Shown: positions 1 through 7,492 of the stretch, piece by piece
How positions within the stretch are numbered: position 1 is the first letter of the stretch
How the letters are laid out: each line of letters begins with the position of its first letter
Origin: Chloroflexota bacterium
GTDB lineage: Bacteria > Chloroflexota > Anaerolineae > Aggregatilineales > Phototrophicaceae
Assembly: GCA_011523515.1 (NCBI GenBank)
Contig: WTGO01000024.1
Span: 1-64,000 of the forward strand
Direction of reading: 5' to 3'
DNA length: 64,000 nt
Program-made: the position numbers and the translations under genes
The notes under the pieces: generated by a model
The model's input: the letters and a program-made list of their open reading frames with translations, nothing else
Database searches by the model: none
Told to the model about the DNA's origin: nothing

Positions 1-16
1 TGTCAATTCTACCGGG

Positions 17-1774
17 CTACATACCAGCCTTGGTGATCTCCTGGAAGAATTGATGCGTCGATTGCCACCAGGTAGCCGGGTGGTTCCAGTTATTCTCGGA
101 CGTGGGCCAGCCTTCCCAGTAGGTGCTGTTGAAGGGGATCAGCTTGGTCGCCTGGTTCAAGGGGATGAAGGGCAGGTCTTGGTAGAGGTAGCCATAGGCT
201 TCTACGACCAAGTCGATGGCGTCCGGATGACCCAGAGGCAATGAACCCAGTTGACCGACCAGCTCGCTGTACGCTTCGTTGTTCATGCCATCCCAGCGGA
301 CATGGTTGCTGCCCGAGGAGCGCTCGCCAACAGGGACCCACCAGCGGGCGGTGTAGCGATCCAGCGACGCCCAGGGCTCGTTGATGGAGCCGCAAGCATC
401 CCAGTCTGTCGTGGATTCGTAGTTGCCGAAGCGCTTGTTGTCGCCCCAGGTGGCGCCGGCGATAACCGCGGCCGATGCCTCGATGCCGAAGGTCTGCAGC
501 TGCTCAACCAGGTTGGTGGTGATGCGGCGTTTTTCGATGAAGCCTTCATGGACCTGGATTTCCAGGCTCAGGGCTTCGCCGTCACCGTCGACCCAGCGGC
601 CGTCGTCATTGCGCGAGTAGCCGTTATTCTCCAACAGCGCGGCGGCTGCGTCGAGATCAGCTTCGGTGTTGAAGCTCATGCCGGCGTCTTCGATGGCGTC
701 GATGTAGGGGAACATGCCACCGTACTCAACATAGAGCGTACGCGAGGGGATGGTGACGCCTTCGTAAGCAATGTCGATGACTTGCTGACGGCTGATGGCG
801 TGGTTGATCGCCCAGCGCATTTCGGCGTTGTCCCAAGGCGCGACTTGCGTCTGGAAGGACAGCTGCCGCGGGCAGGGATCCAGCCAAACGAAGGGCATGC
901 CTTCGACCCAGGCGAAGATGTTGTCGTTGGCGGCCTGCATCGCCTCGAAGGCGCCCAAGGTGACGTCCATGATGCTGTCAAGTTCGTTGTTGACGGCCAT
1001 GGTGGTGCGGATCTGATCGTTGCCAGTCACGACCCAGATGGCGCGCTGCGGTTCAGGCAGCTTGAAGACGCCCGTCTTGGAACCCCACCAATCATCGTTG
1101 CGGTCATAGACCCAAGTGGTCTCGTTAGCCGAGGTGATGACGTAGGGACCGGTGCCGAGCGGCCAACCTTGCTCGGGATCGAAGAACTTGAAGGTGAAGG
1201 GATCCTTGTCAGCCCAGACATGCTCGGGGAGCAGATTGATGCCGCCCCAAATGCGGACGGACCAGAAGTCCAGCTGGAAGCGCGGGTTCGGGTTCGTCAG
1301 GTTGAATTGAACCGTCAGATCGTCGACCTTTTCGACGCTTTCGATCCAGGTGTGAACATTGCCGGCATAGCTGAGCGACTGCGTTTCGTCATCCAGCAGC
1401 AATTGAACGGTGAAGACGACATCGTCAGCGTTGAAGGCTTCGCCATCGGACCATTCCGCGCCTTCGCGCAAGTTCAGGGTCCAGACATCGAGCGCGTCGT
1501 TGGCTTCCATGCTCTCGGCCAGCCAGGGCATGATCTCGCCGGTCTCATAGTTCAGAATGAAGAGCGGCTCGGCAACGGCTTGATGCAAGCCCTTGTTGCG
1601 ATGGTTGTTGGGCAGCAGGAAGTTCATCTGGTCGAAGTTGGCGACAGCGCCGGCGGGACCGTCAATATCGAAAATGACGGTATCTTCACGAGCGACGTCC
1701 TGGGCGACAGCGGTGAAGCTGAGCGCCGCGAAGACGACAACGAGAAGAACGAGAAGAAGTGCTCTTGCTTTCAT
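17..1774 (-). CDS. ABC transporter family-5 solute-binding protein
   Basis: Extracytoplasmic binding protein of the dipeptide/oligopeptide/nickel type (SBP_bac_5), which hands substrate to a membrane permease. The 585-residue product starts with a classic export signal (about residues 1-25, basic MKAR then a long hydrophobic core ending in TAVAQD). The body has the usual family features: an N-terminal 'LHQAVAEPLF' lobe segment, 'WTLNLREGAEWSDGEAFNADDVVFTVQLL' split here only for orientation, and a late 'RWAINHAISRQQVIDIAYEG' helix. Length is normal. No permease genes are visible beside it; they may lie beyond the left edge. The repressor gene 135 bp upstream is on the same strand and is the likely regulator. 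Substrate is unknown; sugar oligomers are as plausible as peptides. Confidence 0.88.
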   Translation of the reverse strand: MKARALLLVLLVVVFAALSFTAVAQDVAREDTVIFDIDGPAGAVANFDQMNFLLPNNHRNKGLHQAVAEPLFILNYETGEIMPWLAESMEANDALDVWTLNLREGAEWSDGEAFNADDVVFTVQLLLDDETQSLSYAGNVHTWIESVEKVDDLTVQFNLTNPNPRFQLDFWSVRIWGGINLLPEHVWADKDPFTFKFFDPEQGWPLGTGPYVITSANETTWVYDRNDDWWGSKTGVFKLPEPQRAIWVVTGNDQIRTTMAVNNELDSIMDVTLGAFEAMQAANDNIFAWVEGMPFVWLDPCPRQLSFQTQVAPWDNAEMRWAINHAISRQQVIDIAYEGVTIPSRTLYVEYGGMFPYIDAIEDAGMSFNTEADLDAAAALLENNGYSRNDDGRWVDGDGEALSLEIQVHEGFIEKRRITTNLVEQLQTFGIEASAAVIAGATWGDNKRFGNYESTTDWDACGSINEPWASLDRYTARWWVPVGERSSGSNHVRWDGMNNEAYSELVGQLGSLPLGHPDAIDLVVEAYGYLYQDLPFIPLNQATKLIPFNSTYWEGWPTSENNWNHPATWWQSTHQFFQEITKAGM

Positions 1775-1909
1775 TGTGTAGTACTCCTACAGCTATTGAA
1801 TAGATGGGTTGCGTTTTGCCGACTCCAGTATTGGTTTGCCATTCACTGCTGAATGACGGGCGCGCCAGCGACGCCCGGGACTGCCAATGCTAATGCGCTT
1901 CAGCTTCCG

Positions 1910-3112
1910 TCAATAAGCCCTCCCTCTCCAGGTCGATACCAATCTACCGGCGTCCACCAGGGGCGCCGCAGTTGACGCGCGAATGCGCAGGCGAGTTGGA
2001 ACCTTACAAGCGCGGGGTGGTGAATCGTCGCCATCCAGGCGTTCGAGCAAGTGCTTTGAAGCGGACGCGCCCAATTCATAAGCATTTTGCGCGACAGTCG
2101 TCAGCGGGACGCCGATATGCGACGCCATGCTGATATCATCAAAGCCGACCACCGACACTTGATCCGGCACAGAGATGCCGATTTCACTCAAGGCGCTGAT
2201 GGTAATGATGGCGAGAATGTCGTTGATGCAGGCGATCGCCGTCGGTTTGGTTTCGACCGCGTTCAGCAGCTGCACGACTTGCTCAGTGATCTGCTGGCTC
2301 TTTTCCCCCACCAGCGAATAGATGTCCGTCTCATGGAACTCCGCTCGCTCCGGCGGATCAAGCTTCCAGGGGGCATATACCGGCAAGCCATGCGCTTGCG
2401 CCGCGGCGGCATAACCGCGATGACGCTCGTCGATGGCGCGCAGACCGCTGATATTGGGCATCAGCTGCACAATATGCTCATGCCCTAGCGCAATCAGGTG
2501 CGAGACCACGTCGAATGCGCCGCCGAAGTTGTCGCTGGCGACGTAATCGGCCTTGATGTCTTCTATGAGGCGGTCGATGAAAACTATCGGGATTCCGCGC
2601 CGCTGAAATTCCTCCAGCGCCGCGGCAGTGTCCGGCGACGGTCTCGCGCTGGCCCAAATGATCAAGCCAGCGACATTTTCATCCAGCAGCTGCTGCAGGA
2701 TGGCCGTCTCTTCGGCCGGCGTGGTCGCATTGCTGAAGACAACTTGATAACCGGCCGAGCGCAATTCCGTCTCGGCGCTGCTTAGCATGATGCTGTGAAT
2801 TTCATTGTGGAAACTGTGTGTGATATAACCGATGGTGCGGCGCGCGGCATGGTCTTGCGACTGGTGGGCGACGAAGGTGCCGCGTCCCGCTGTGCGCTGA
2901 ATCAAGCCTTCGACCTCAAGCCGCTGCAAGGCAATGCGCACGGTAGTACGGCTGATATCAAGATGCCGCGAGAGCTGCGTTTCGGTGGGGATGCGCTCGC
3001 CATCTTGCCAGCGCCCGGAGACAATCAGTCGCCGCAATTGATTGTGCAGCTGGACGTGTAGAGAAATATAGCTGTTGTGATCCAGACGGATCTTGGCAAG
3101 TTTGTCGCGCAT
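1910..3112 (-). CDS. GntR-HTH / LacI-effector hybrid transcriptional repressor (AraR-like)
   Basis: DNA-binding regulator of 400 residues. Residues about 12-75 form a GntR-type winged helix (for example 'RIPTETQLSRHLDISRTTVR' and 'QRTAGRGTFV'). The rest is a periplasmic-binding-protein-like effector domain as in LacI proteins ('TIGYITHSF', 'VSVVGFDDISMASHIGVPLT'). This architecture is that of AraR, which senses a sugar. The open frame extends upstream to 3439, but the ATG at 3112 gives the normal GntR N terminus (MRDKLAKI), and the extra upstream residues look non-coding. A perfect 9-bp inverted repeat 35 bp upstream is probably its own operator. It lies directly upstream of the solute-binding gene on the same strand, so it probably controls that transporter. 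The effector is unknown. Confidence 0.87.
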   Translation of the reverse strand: MRDKLAKIRLDHNSYISLHVQLHNQLRRLIVSGRWQDGERIPTETQLSRHLDISRTTVRIALQRLEVEGLIQRTAGRGTFVAHQSQDHAARRTIGYITHSFHNEIHSIMLSSAETELRSAGYQVVFSNATTPAEETAILQQLLDENVAGLIIWASARPSPDTAAALEEFQRRGIPIVFIDRLIEDIKADYVASDNFGGAFDVVSHLIALGHEHIVQLMPNISGLRAIDERHRGYAAAAQAHGLPVYAPWKLDPPERAEFHETDIYSLVGEKSQQITEQVVQLLNAVETKPTAIACINDILAIITISALSEIGISVPDQVSVVGFDDISMASHIGVPLTTVAQNAYELGASASKHLLERLDGDDSPPRACKVPTRLRIRASTAAPLVDAGRLVSTWRGRAY

Positions 3113-3147
3113 AAAGACCGCGTCGGTCCGTAAAAAGCTCTTTAGAT

Positions 3148-3169
3148 TTGTACATAAATGTATGTACAA
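3148..3169. promoter_or_regulatory. Palindromic operator upstream of the GntR/LacI repressor
   Basis: Perfect inverted repeat TTGTACATA-AATG-TATGTACAA (9-bp arms, 4-bp spacer), 35 bp upstream of the repressor start. The TTGTAC/GTACAA arms resemble operators known for AraR-type GntR/LacI hybrids. Autoregulation is inferred from position; binding is not shown. Confidence 0.6.
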
Positions 3170-3422
3170 TGCGCGAATATAGCACGGACGAATGCAAGTT
3201 GCAACAGCGGAAAAACTACAGCAGCGACACTGGCGCTCTGATCCCGCTTGAAGTCCGCTGTCCTGGACGGCAGGCTCTTTATTATCAAACCGCCATTTAC
3301 GATAGCCGAGGGCGTATGATATTTTGCGTGAGCGCGGGAGCCATTCTCGCTGCCGCCAAGTGACTGTGATATGATTCTGATCGTCATCGGCCGGGCCTAT
3401 TTCTGGAAGACCTGAGAAACCT

Positions 3423-3809
3423 GTGGAAGCCACTCGCAATCAAACGGGCTGCTTGAAGACAACCCTCATTATGGTCGGTAGCGCGTTCGCGTTCATTTGC
3501 CTGATATTGCTGCTCGCCGACATCAAATGCGCCTACGATATCGAGAATTGGTGGGCGCCGCTTTACCCCAATGGCAAGACGGTCGAAGTGGAATACGACC
3601 TATTCCGCGCGCGCGCCTTGGGCGTGACCAAGTTGATCATGGAGTCTCCCGATGATGTCGAAACCGTGAAACAGTTCTACCGGGAAAAGCGCCTGGCGAC
3701 GCTTCGAGAGGGGAAGACTCGCGGCCTGGCCTGGTCCGAGTCCTTCGTTATGCCGCTGGAAAACGGCGAGGGCAGCCGCATCGTGCTGACCAGCGCCTGC
3801 GGCACCTAA
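3423..3809 (+). CDS. Small membrane-anchored protein of unknown function
   Basis: A 128-residue protein I do not recognise. Residues about 12-33 form one transmembrane segment ('TLIMVGSAFAFICLILLLAD'). The rest is a soluble charged domain that contains two cysteines flanking the membrane exit and the C terminus. Codon use resembles its neighbours, and there is no competing gene on the other strand once the repressor is trimmed to 3112. The start is GTG at 3423; an internal ATG at 3471 would keep most of the membrane segment and is an alternative. It ends 20 bp before the isomerase gene, so the two could be co-transcribed. Confidence 0.6.
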   Translation: MEATRNQTGCLKTTLIMVGSAFAFICLILLLADIKCAYDIENWWAPLYPNGKTVEVEYDLFRARALGVTKLIMESPDDVETVKQFYREKRLATLREGKTRGLAWSESFVMPLENGEGSRIVLTSACGT

Positions 3810-3829
3810 GCGCAGACCGGGGCGCTTGT

Positions 3830-4717
3830 ATGAAGATTTCCGCCTTTCCCAAGTGTTATCTCGATGACATCGCCGGCGACCGCGCGATGTCAGTCTTTGA
3901 CTGGATTGAAATGGCCAAGTCCCTGCCCGCCGAAGGGCTGGAGATGTACGAGGGCTTTTTCACCAGTCTCGACGACAGCTACATATTAGAAGTGCGCGAC
4001 GCCATCGCTGCTGCCGGCTTCGCGATGCCCATGCTTTGCTGCTCGCCCAACTTCACCCACCCCGAAGCCGACGAGCGTAAACGCGCCGTCGAACACGAAG
4101 CCAAGATGATCCGCGTGACCAAACTGCTGGGCGGCGAGGGCGCCGTCTGCCGCGTGCTCAGCGGGCAGCGTTACCCGGATGTCAGCCGCGAGCAGGGCTT
4201 GGAGTGGGTGATCGAGTGCATTGAGCAGGTGCTGCCGGTCGCGCGCGAACAGGGCATCGTCCTGGGGCTGGAGAATCACTACAAAGACGGCTTCTGGCGC
4301 TATCCCGAATTCGCCCAGAAGATGGATGTCTTCCTCGAATTGCTGGACGCGATTTCCGAGCGCGAGTATTTCGGCGTGCAGTACGACCCGTCAAACGCCA
4401 TCGTCGCCGGCGATGATCCGCTTGAATTGCTGCAGGCGGTGAAGCGCCGCGTGGTCAGCATGCACGCCAGCGACCGCTTCCTGACTGAGGGTTATACGCT
4501 CGACGACCTGCGCGACAGCGACGGCACGATCGGTTATTCGCCGGCGCTGCAGCACGGCGTGACCGGCCAGGGCCTAAACGATTTCGACAAGATCTTCGAG
4601 ACCCTGAGCGAGGTCGGGTTCGCCGGCTGGGTCAGCATCGAAGACGGCATGAACGGCATGGGTGAAATGCGCGAATCGCTGGAGTTCTTGCATTTGATGC
4701 GCGACCGCTATTTCTGA
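3830..4717 (+). CDS. Sugar phosphate isomerase/epimerase (TIM barrel, xylose-isomerase-like)
   Basis: AP-endonuclease-2/xylose-isomerase-like TIM barrel of 295 residues, a family of metal-dependent ketose epimerases and isomerases. Metal ligands expected for the fold are visible: Glu in 'LGLENHY', Asp in 'QYDPSNAI', His in 'SMHASDRF' and Glu in 'SIEDGMNG'. The protein is full length and the ATG at 3830 is the only sensible start. It stands close to an alcohol dehydrogenase and a hexulose-phosphate-synthase-like gene, suggesting a small sugar or polyol catabolic set, although a Uma2 gene interrupts it. Substrate cannot be read from sequence. Confidence 0.85.
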   Translation: MKISAFPKCYLDDIAGDRAMSVFDWIEMAKSLPAEGLEMYEGFFTSLDDSYILEVRDAIAAAGFAMPMLCCSPNFTHPEADERKRAVEHEAKMIRVTKLLGGEGAVCRVLSGQRYPDVSREQGLEWVIECIEQVLPVAREQGIVLGLENHYKDGFWRYPEFAQKMDVFLELLDAISEREYFGVQYDPSNAIVAGDDPLELLQAVKRRVVSMHASDRFLTEGYTLDDLRDSDGTIGYSPALQHGVTGQGLNDFDKIFETLSEVGFAGWVSIEDGMNGMGEMRESLEFLHLMRDRYF

Positions 4718-4816
4718 GCGCCGGTATGAAACCGGGACGCCCTCATTCGTGTCATGCGGCACTGTTGAGGCATGTGCTATACTCGGCATACTTAGGCGTT
4801 AAGCAAAGAGTACACG

Positions 4817-5392
4817 ATGGCGATTCAAGAAAAACTCTACACAGTCGACGATGTCTGGGAACTTTCGCGTCGCCCGGAAAACGACAGCAAATACTTCTAT
4901 CTCATAGCCGGGGAGTTGTTTTGCGATATGCCACCAGGTGGAGAGCACGGATACTTGGCCGGCGAATTGATCTTTCGCTTGAAATCCTTCGCCGCTGGCA
5001 AAGACTTGGGCCAGTTCACTGTCGAAACTGGCTATTATCCCCCCGATAGTCGCCACACGGTGCTCGCGCCCGATGTAGCCTACATCAGCAAAGCCAAGGC
5101 CCCACAGCCATTTCCAAAAAAGTTCGTGCCGATGATGCCTGACTTGGCTGTTGAAATCGTATCTCCAACGGATTCGCTCCAGGACGTTCGCCGCAAAGCC
5201 GCCGTCTATCTCGCCAACGGAACAACTCTGGTCTGGATCGTCTTGCCTTATGAGCAAGGCGTCGACGTCTGCCGCGCGAGCGAAGGCGCCGGGCTGAATA
5301 TCGAGTTCGTCAACCGCGAAGGCAGCTTGTCAGGCGAGGAGATTTTGCCCGGCTTCAAATTGGCGCTTAAGCTGCTGTTCCCCGACAACTGA
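4817..5392 (+). CDS. Uma2 family putative endonuclease (DUF820)
   Basis: A 191-residue PD-(D/E)XK-fold protein of the Uma2/DUF820 family, which is greatly expanded in Chloroflexota and Cyanobacteria. Family landmarks: 'YTVDDVWELS' at the N terminus, 'PDLAVEIVSPTDS' carrying the acidic residues, and 'VRRKAAVYLANGTTLVWIV' with the basic element. Its biological role is not known in general; the members are usually solitary genes scattered among unrelated operons, as here. A TATACT hexamer lies about 40 bp upstream of the start, but no good -35 was found. Confidence 0.9.
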   Translation: MAIQEKLYTVDDVWELSRRPENDSKYFYLIAGELFCDMPPGGEHGYLAGELIFRLKSFAAGKDLGQFTVETGYYPPDSRHTVLAPDVAYISKAKAPQPFPKKFVPMMPDLAVEIVSPTDSLQDVRRKAAVYLANGTTLVWIVLPYEQGVDVCRASEGAGLNIEFVNREGSLSGEEILPGFKLALKLLFPDN

Positions 5393-5463
5393 TCGCCCCT
5401 CCGCTAAGACCGCGGACTCGAAACAAGGGCTCCGTAATTCTAAACAATTGAAGGCTCTTCTAA

Positions 5464-6507
5464 ATGGACGCTCTCATAAAATACGGACGCGAAGACAAGA
5501 ATGTCGAACTTCGCGATATCCCGCAACCGCGCGACCCGGCGCCGGGCCAAGTCGTCGTGGAAGTCGGCGCGGCCGGCGTCTGCGGCAGCGACCTGCATAT
5601 GTGGCGCGATCATCAGAGCTGGACGATCAAATTGCCGCTGGTATTGGGGCACGAGTTCTGTGGCGCGGTCGCGGCTGTCGGCGCTGATGTCACCGGCTTC
5701 AAGGTCGGCGATCGCGTGGCGGTGGAGACGGCCGCCGAAATCTGCGGCAACTGCGCCTACTGTCATTCCGGCGACTACAATCAGTGCCCGCACCGGCTGG
5801 GCTACGGCGCGCTTTACGATGGCGCCTTCACGCAATACGTGACCGCCCGGCAGCAAATCCTGCACCATATTCCGGACAATGTCACATTCGAGCAAGCCTC
5901 GCTGACCGAGCCCATCTGCGTCGCCTACAACGCCCTGGTCGAGAAGACGCCGGTCGTGCGGCCGGGCGATACGGTGGTGATTCAGGGACCGGGCCCCATC
6001 GGCATGATGGCGCTCTTCGTGGCTGTGCTGCGCGGCGCGTCCGAGATCGTCATGCTGGGCACGCGCCACGATAGCAAGCGGCTCGCGATCGCGGCCGAAA
6101 TCGGCGCGACTCAGACGCTGAACATCGACGAAGCCGACCCGGTCGAATTGGCGCGCTCGCTGGGCGATGGCTACGGCGCCGACCTGGTCGTCGATTGCAG
6201 CGGCGTCAGCATCGCCTTGCAATCCGCGCTGGAGATGGTGCGGCCCAACGGCACGATCACCAAGATCGGCTGGGGACCGCAGCCCCTGGACTTCAACCTC
6301 GATCCGCTGGTGCAGAAAGGGGTGACGCTGCAGGGCTGCTTCAGCCATCTCTACGATACCTGGGAGCGGGCGCTGAACTTGCTGTCGACCGGGCAGATCG
6401 ACCTCGCGCCCATCATCGGCGGGGTCTATCCGCTGGCGGATTGGGAAGCGGCCTTCGAGCAGATGGAGTCCGGCGAGAATGTGAAGTCTGTTCTCGTGCC
6501 GGCCTAA
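5464..6507 (+). CDS. Zinc-dependent alcohol dehydrogenase (sorbitol/threonine dehydrogenase-like)
   Basis: Medium-chain dehydrogenase of 347 residues that probably oxidises a secondary alcohol of a polyol or sugar with NAD. Catalytic zinc ligands are seen in 'CGSDLHMW' and 'GHEFCGAV'. The structural zinc site has four cysteines in 'CGNCAYCHSGDYNQC'. The Rossmann nucleotide motif is 'IQGPGPIGMMALF'. The C terminus ('GQIDLAPIIGGVYPLADWEAAFEQM') is typical of the sorbitol dehydrogenase branch. With the upstream isomerase and the downstream hexulose-phosphate-synthase-like gene it may form a short polyol pathway; the actual substrate is not determinable. Confidence 0.9.
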   Translation: MDALIKYGREDKNVELRDIPQPRDPAPGQVVVEVGAAGVCGSDLHMWRDHQSWTIKLPLVLGHEFCGAVAAVGADVTGFKVGDRVAVETAAEICGNCAYCHSGDYNQCPHRLGYGALYDGAFTQYVTARQQILHHIPDNVTFEQASLTEPICVAYNALVEKTPVVRPGDTVVIQGPGPIGMMALFVAVLRGASEIVMLGTRHDSKRLAIAAEIGATQTLNIDEADPVELARSLGDGYGADLVVDCSGVSIALQSALEMVRPNGTITKIGWGPQPLDFNLDPLVQKGVTLQGCFSHLYDTWERALNLLSTGQIDLAPIIGGVYPLADWEAAFEQMESGENVKSVLVPA

Positions 6508-6617
6508 TTATGGGTTTGCCTATCACGCGGACGAAGTAGGGGCGACCCTTGGATCGCCCATCTGCAAAACAGGTACCGGTCGGGTGACGTTAGGGTCGTC
6601 CGCAAATGCCGCGAATT

Positions 6618-6660
6618 AGTTCCCTTCCCTGTTGCTTCGGGGAGGGGTTAGAGGAGGGGT
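6618..6660 (-). repeat. C/G-rich dispersed intergenic repeat, copy 1
   Basis: Read on the minus strand this stretch is CCCCTCCTCTAACCCCTCCCC, then an 8-10 nt loop region, then AGGGAAGGGAA. The same pyrimidine-block / loop / purine-block design occurs at 38060-38101 and 47248-47288. Here it abuts the hexulose-phosphate-synthase-like gene and supplies a GAGGAGGGG stretch that looks like a ribosome binding site. Confidence 0.6.
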
Positions 6661-7333
6661 AGAAATCGACGCCAAAATCCAAATCTCAATTGATGTCATC
6701 GACCTGCAGGAAGCCCTTGACCTCGCCCGCGCCTCGGTCAAAGCCGGCGTGGACTGGCTCGAGGTCGGCACGCCGCTGCTGCTCGCCGAGGGCCTGCACG
6801 CCGTGCGCGCCTTCCGCGCCGAGTTCCCTGACACACCCATCGTGGTCGACCTCAAGACCATGGACGGCGCCGGCCTGGAAGCCGAGATGATGTTCAAAGC
6901 CGGCGGCGACATGGTGGTCGTCATGGGCCAGGCGCACGATGCCAGCATCATCGAGCAGGTCAAGATGGCGCGGCGCTACGGCAAGCAGGTGATGTGCGAT
7001 GTCATGCTCTGCCCCGACAAGCCCGGCCGCGCGCGCCAGGCGCAGGACATGGGCGTCGACTATATCATCGTGCACACCGGCTTCGACGAGCGCAATATGA
7101 TCCCCGGGCTCAGCCCGCTCGATGATCTCGAGGACGTGCTGGCCGCGGTCGATATCCCCGTGCAAGCGGTCGGCGGACTCAGCGTGCCGCAGGCGATTGA
7201 GACCCTCGCCCTGGGCGCGGAGATAGTCGTCTTCGGCGCGCCGCTGGTGATCAGCGGGCAAGAATTCAAGGCGGCCGACCCCAACTTCGACCGGCAGCTG
7301 CGCGAGATCGTGGCCGAAGTGCGCGGCGCCTAA
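6632..7333 (+). CDS. 3-hexulose-6-phosphate synthase-like / OMP-decarboxylase suprafamily enzyme
   Basis: TIM-barrel enzyme of the orotidine-5'-phosphate decarboxylase suprafamily, closest in style to 3-hexulose-6-phosphate synthase or 3-keto-L-gulonate-6-phosphate decarboxylase. The suprafamily active-site motif D-x-K-x-x-D is intact ('VVDLKTMDG'). Also visible are 'DWLEVGTPLLLAEG' near the N terminus and 'YIIVHTGFDER'. No partner 6-phospho-3-hexuloisomerase gene lies nearby, so formaldehyde fixation is not assured. The start is uncertain. The open frame begins at TTG 6632 inside a repeat. The codon ideally spaced after the AGGAGG at 6652-6657 is ATC (6665), not a standard start, and no ATG or GTG occurs before the first barrel strand. 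Confidence 0.82.
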   Translation: MLRGGVRGGVEIDAKIQISIDVIDLQEALDLARASVKAGVDWLEVGTPLLLAEGLHAVRAFRAEFPDTPIVVDLKTMDGAGLEAEMMFKAGGDMVVVMGQAHDASIIEQVKMARRYGKQVMCDVMLCPDKPGRARQAQDMGVDYIIVHTGFDERNMIPGLSPLDDLEDVLAAVDIPVQAVGGLSVPQAIETLALGAEIVVFGAPLVISGQEFKAADPNFDRQLREIVAEVRGA

Positions 7334-7422
7334 ATCGGCGTCCGTAGCTTTCCTAGCGCCGCAGTGTTGTAGTTCACAGCAGTTTGTGAAAAATTACGCA
7401 TAGGCTCGCGGCGAGCCTTGTA

Positions 7423-7451
7423 TTGAGTTGTGCGGGCTTCAGGCGTATACT
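7423..7451 (+). promoter_or_regulatory. Sigma70-type promoter of the first acyl-CoA-dehydrogenase-like gene
   Basis: TTGAGT (7423-7428), 17-bp spacer, TATACT (7446-7451), 41 bp before the ATG at 7493. The hexamers and spacing match the housekeeping consensus well. Confidence 0.55.
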
Positions 7452-7492
7452 TACGCGCTTGTAATGCGCAGCGACCATTTGAGACCGCCTGT

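Noticed and set aside
251-1852. 533-codon plus-strand open frame
   Set aside because: Exactly antisense to the solute-binding protein gene; composition is the usual high-GC shadow and the translation has no recognisable domain.
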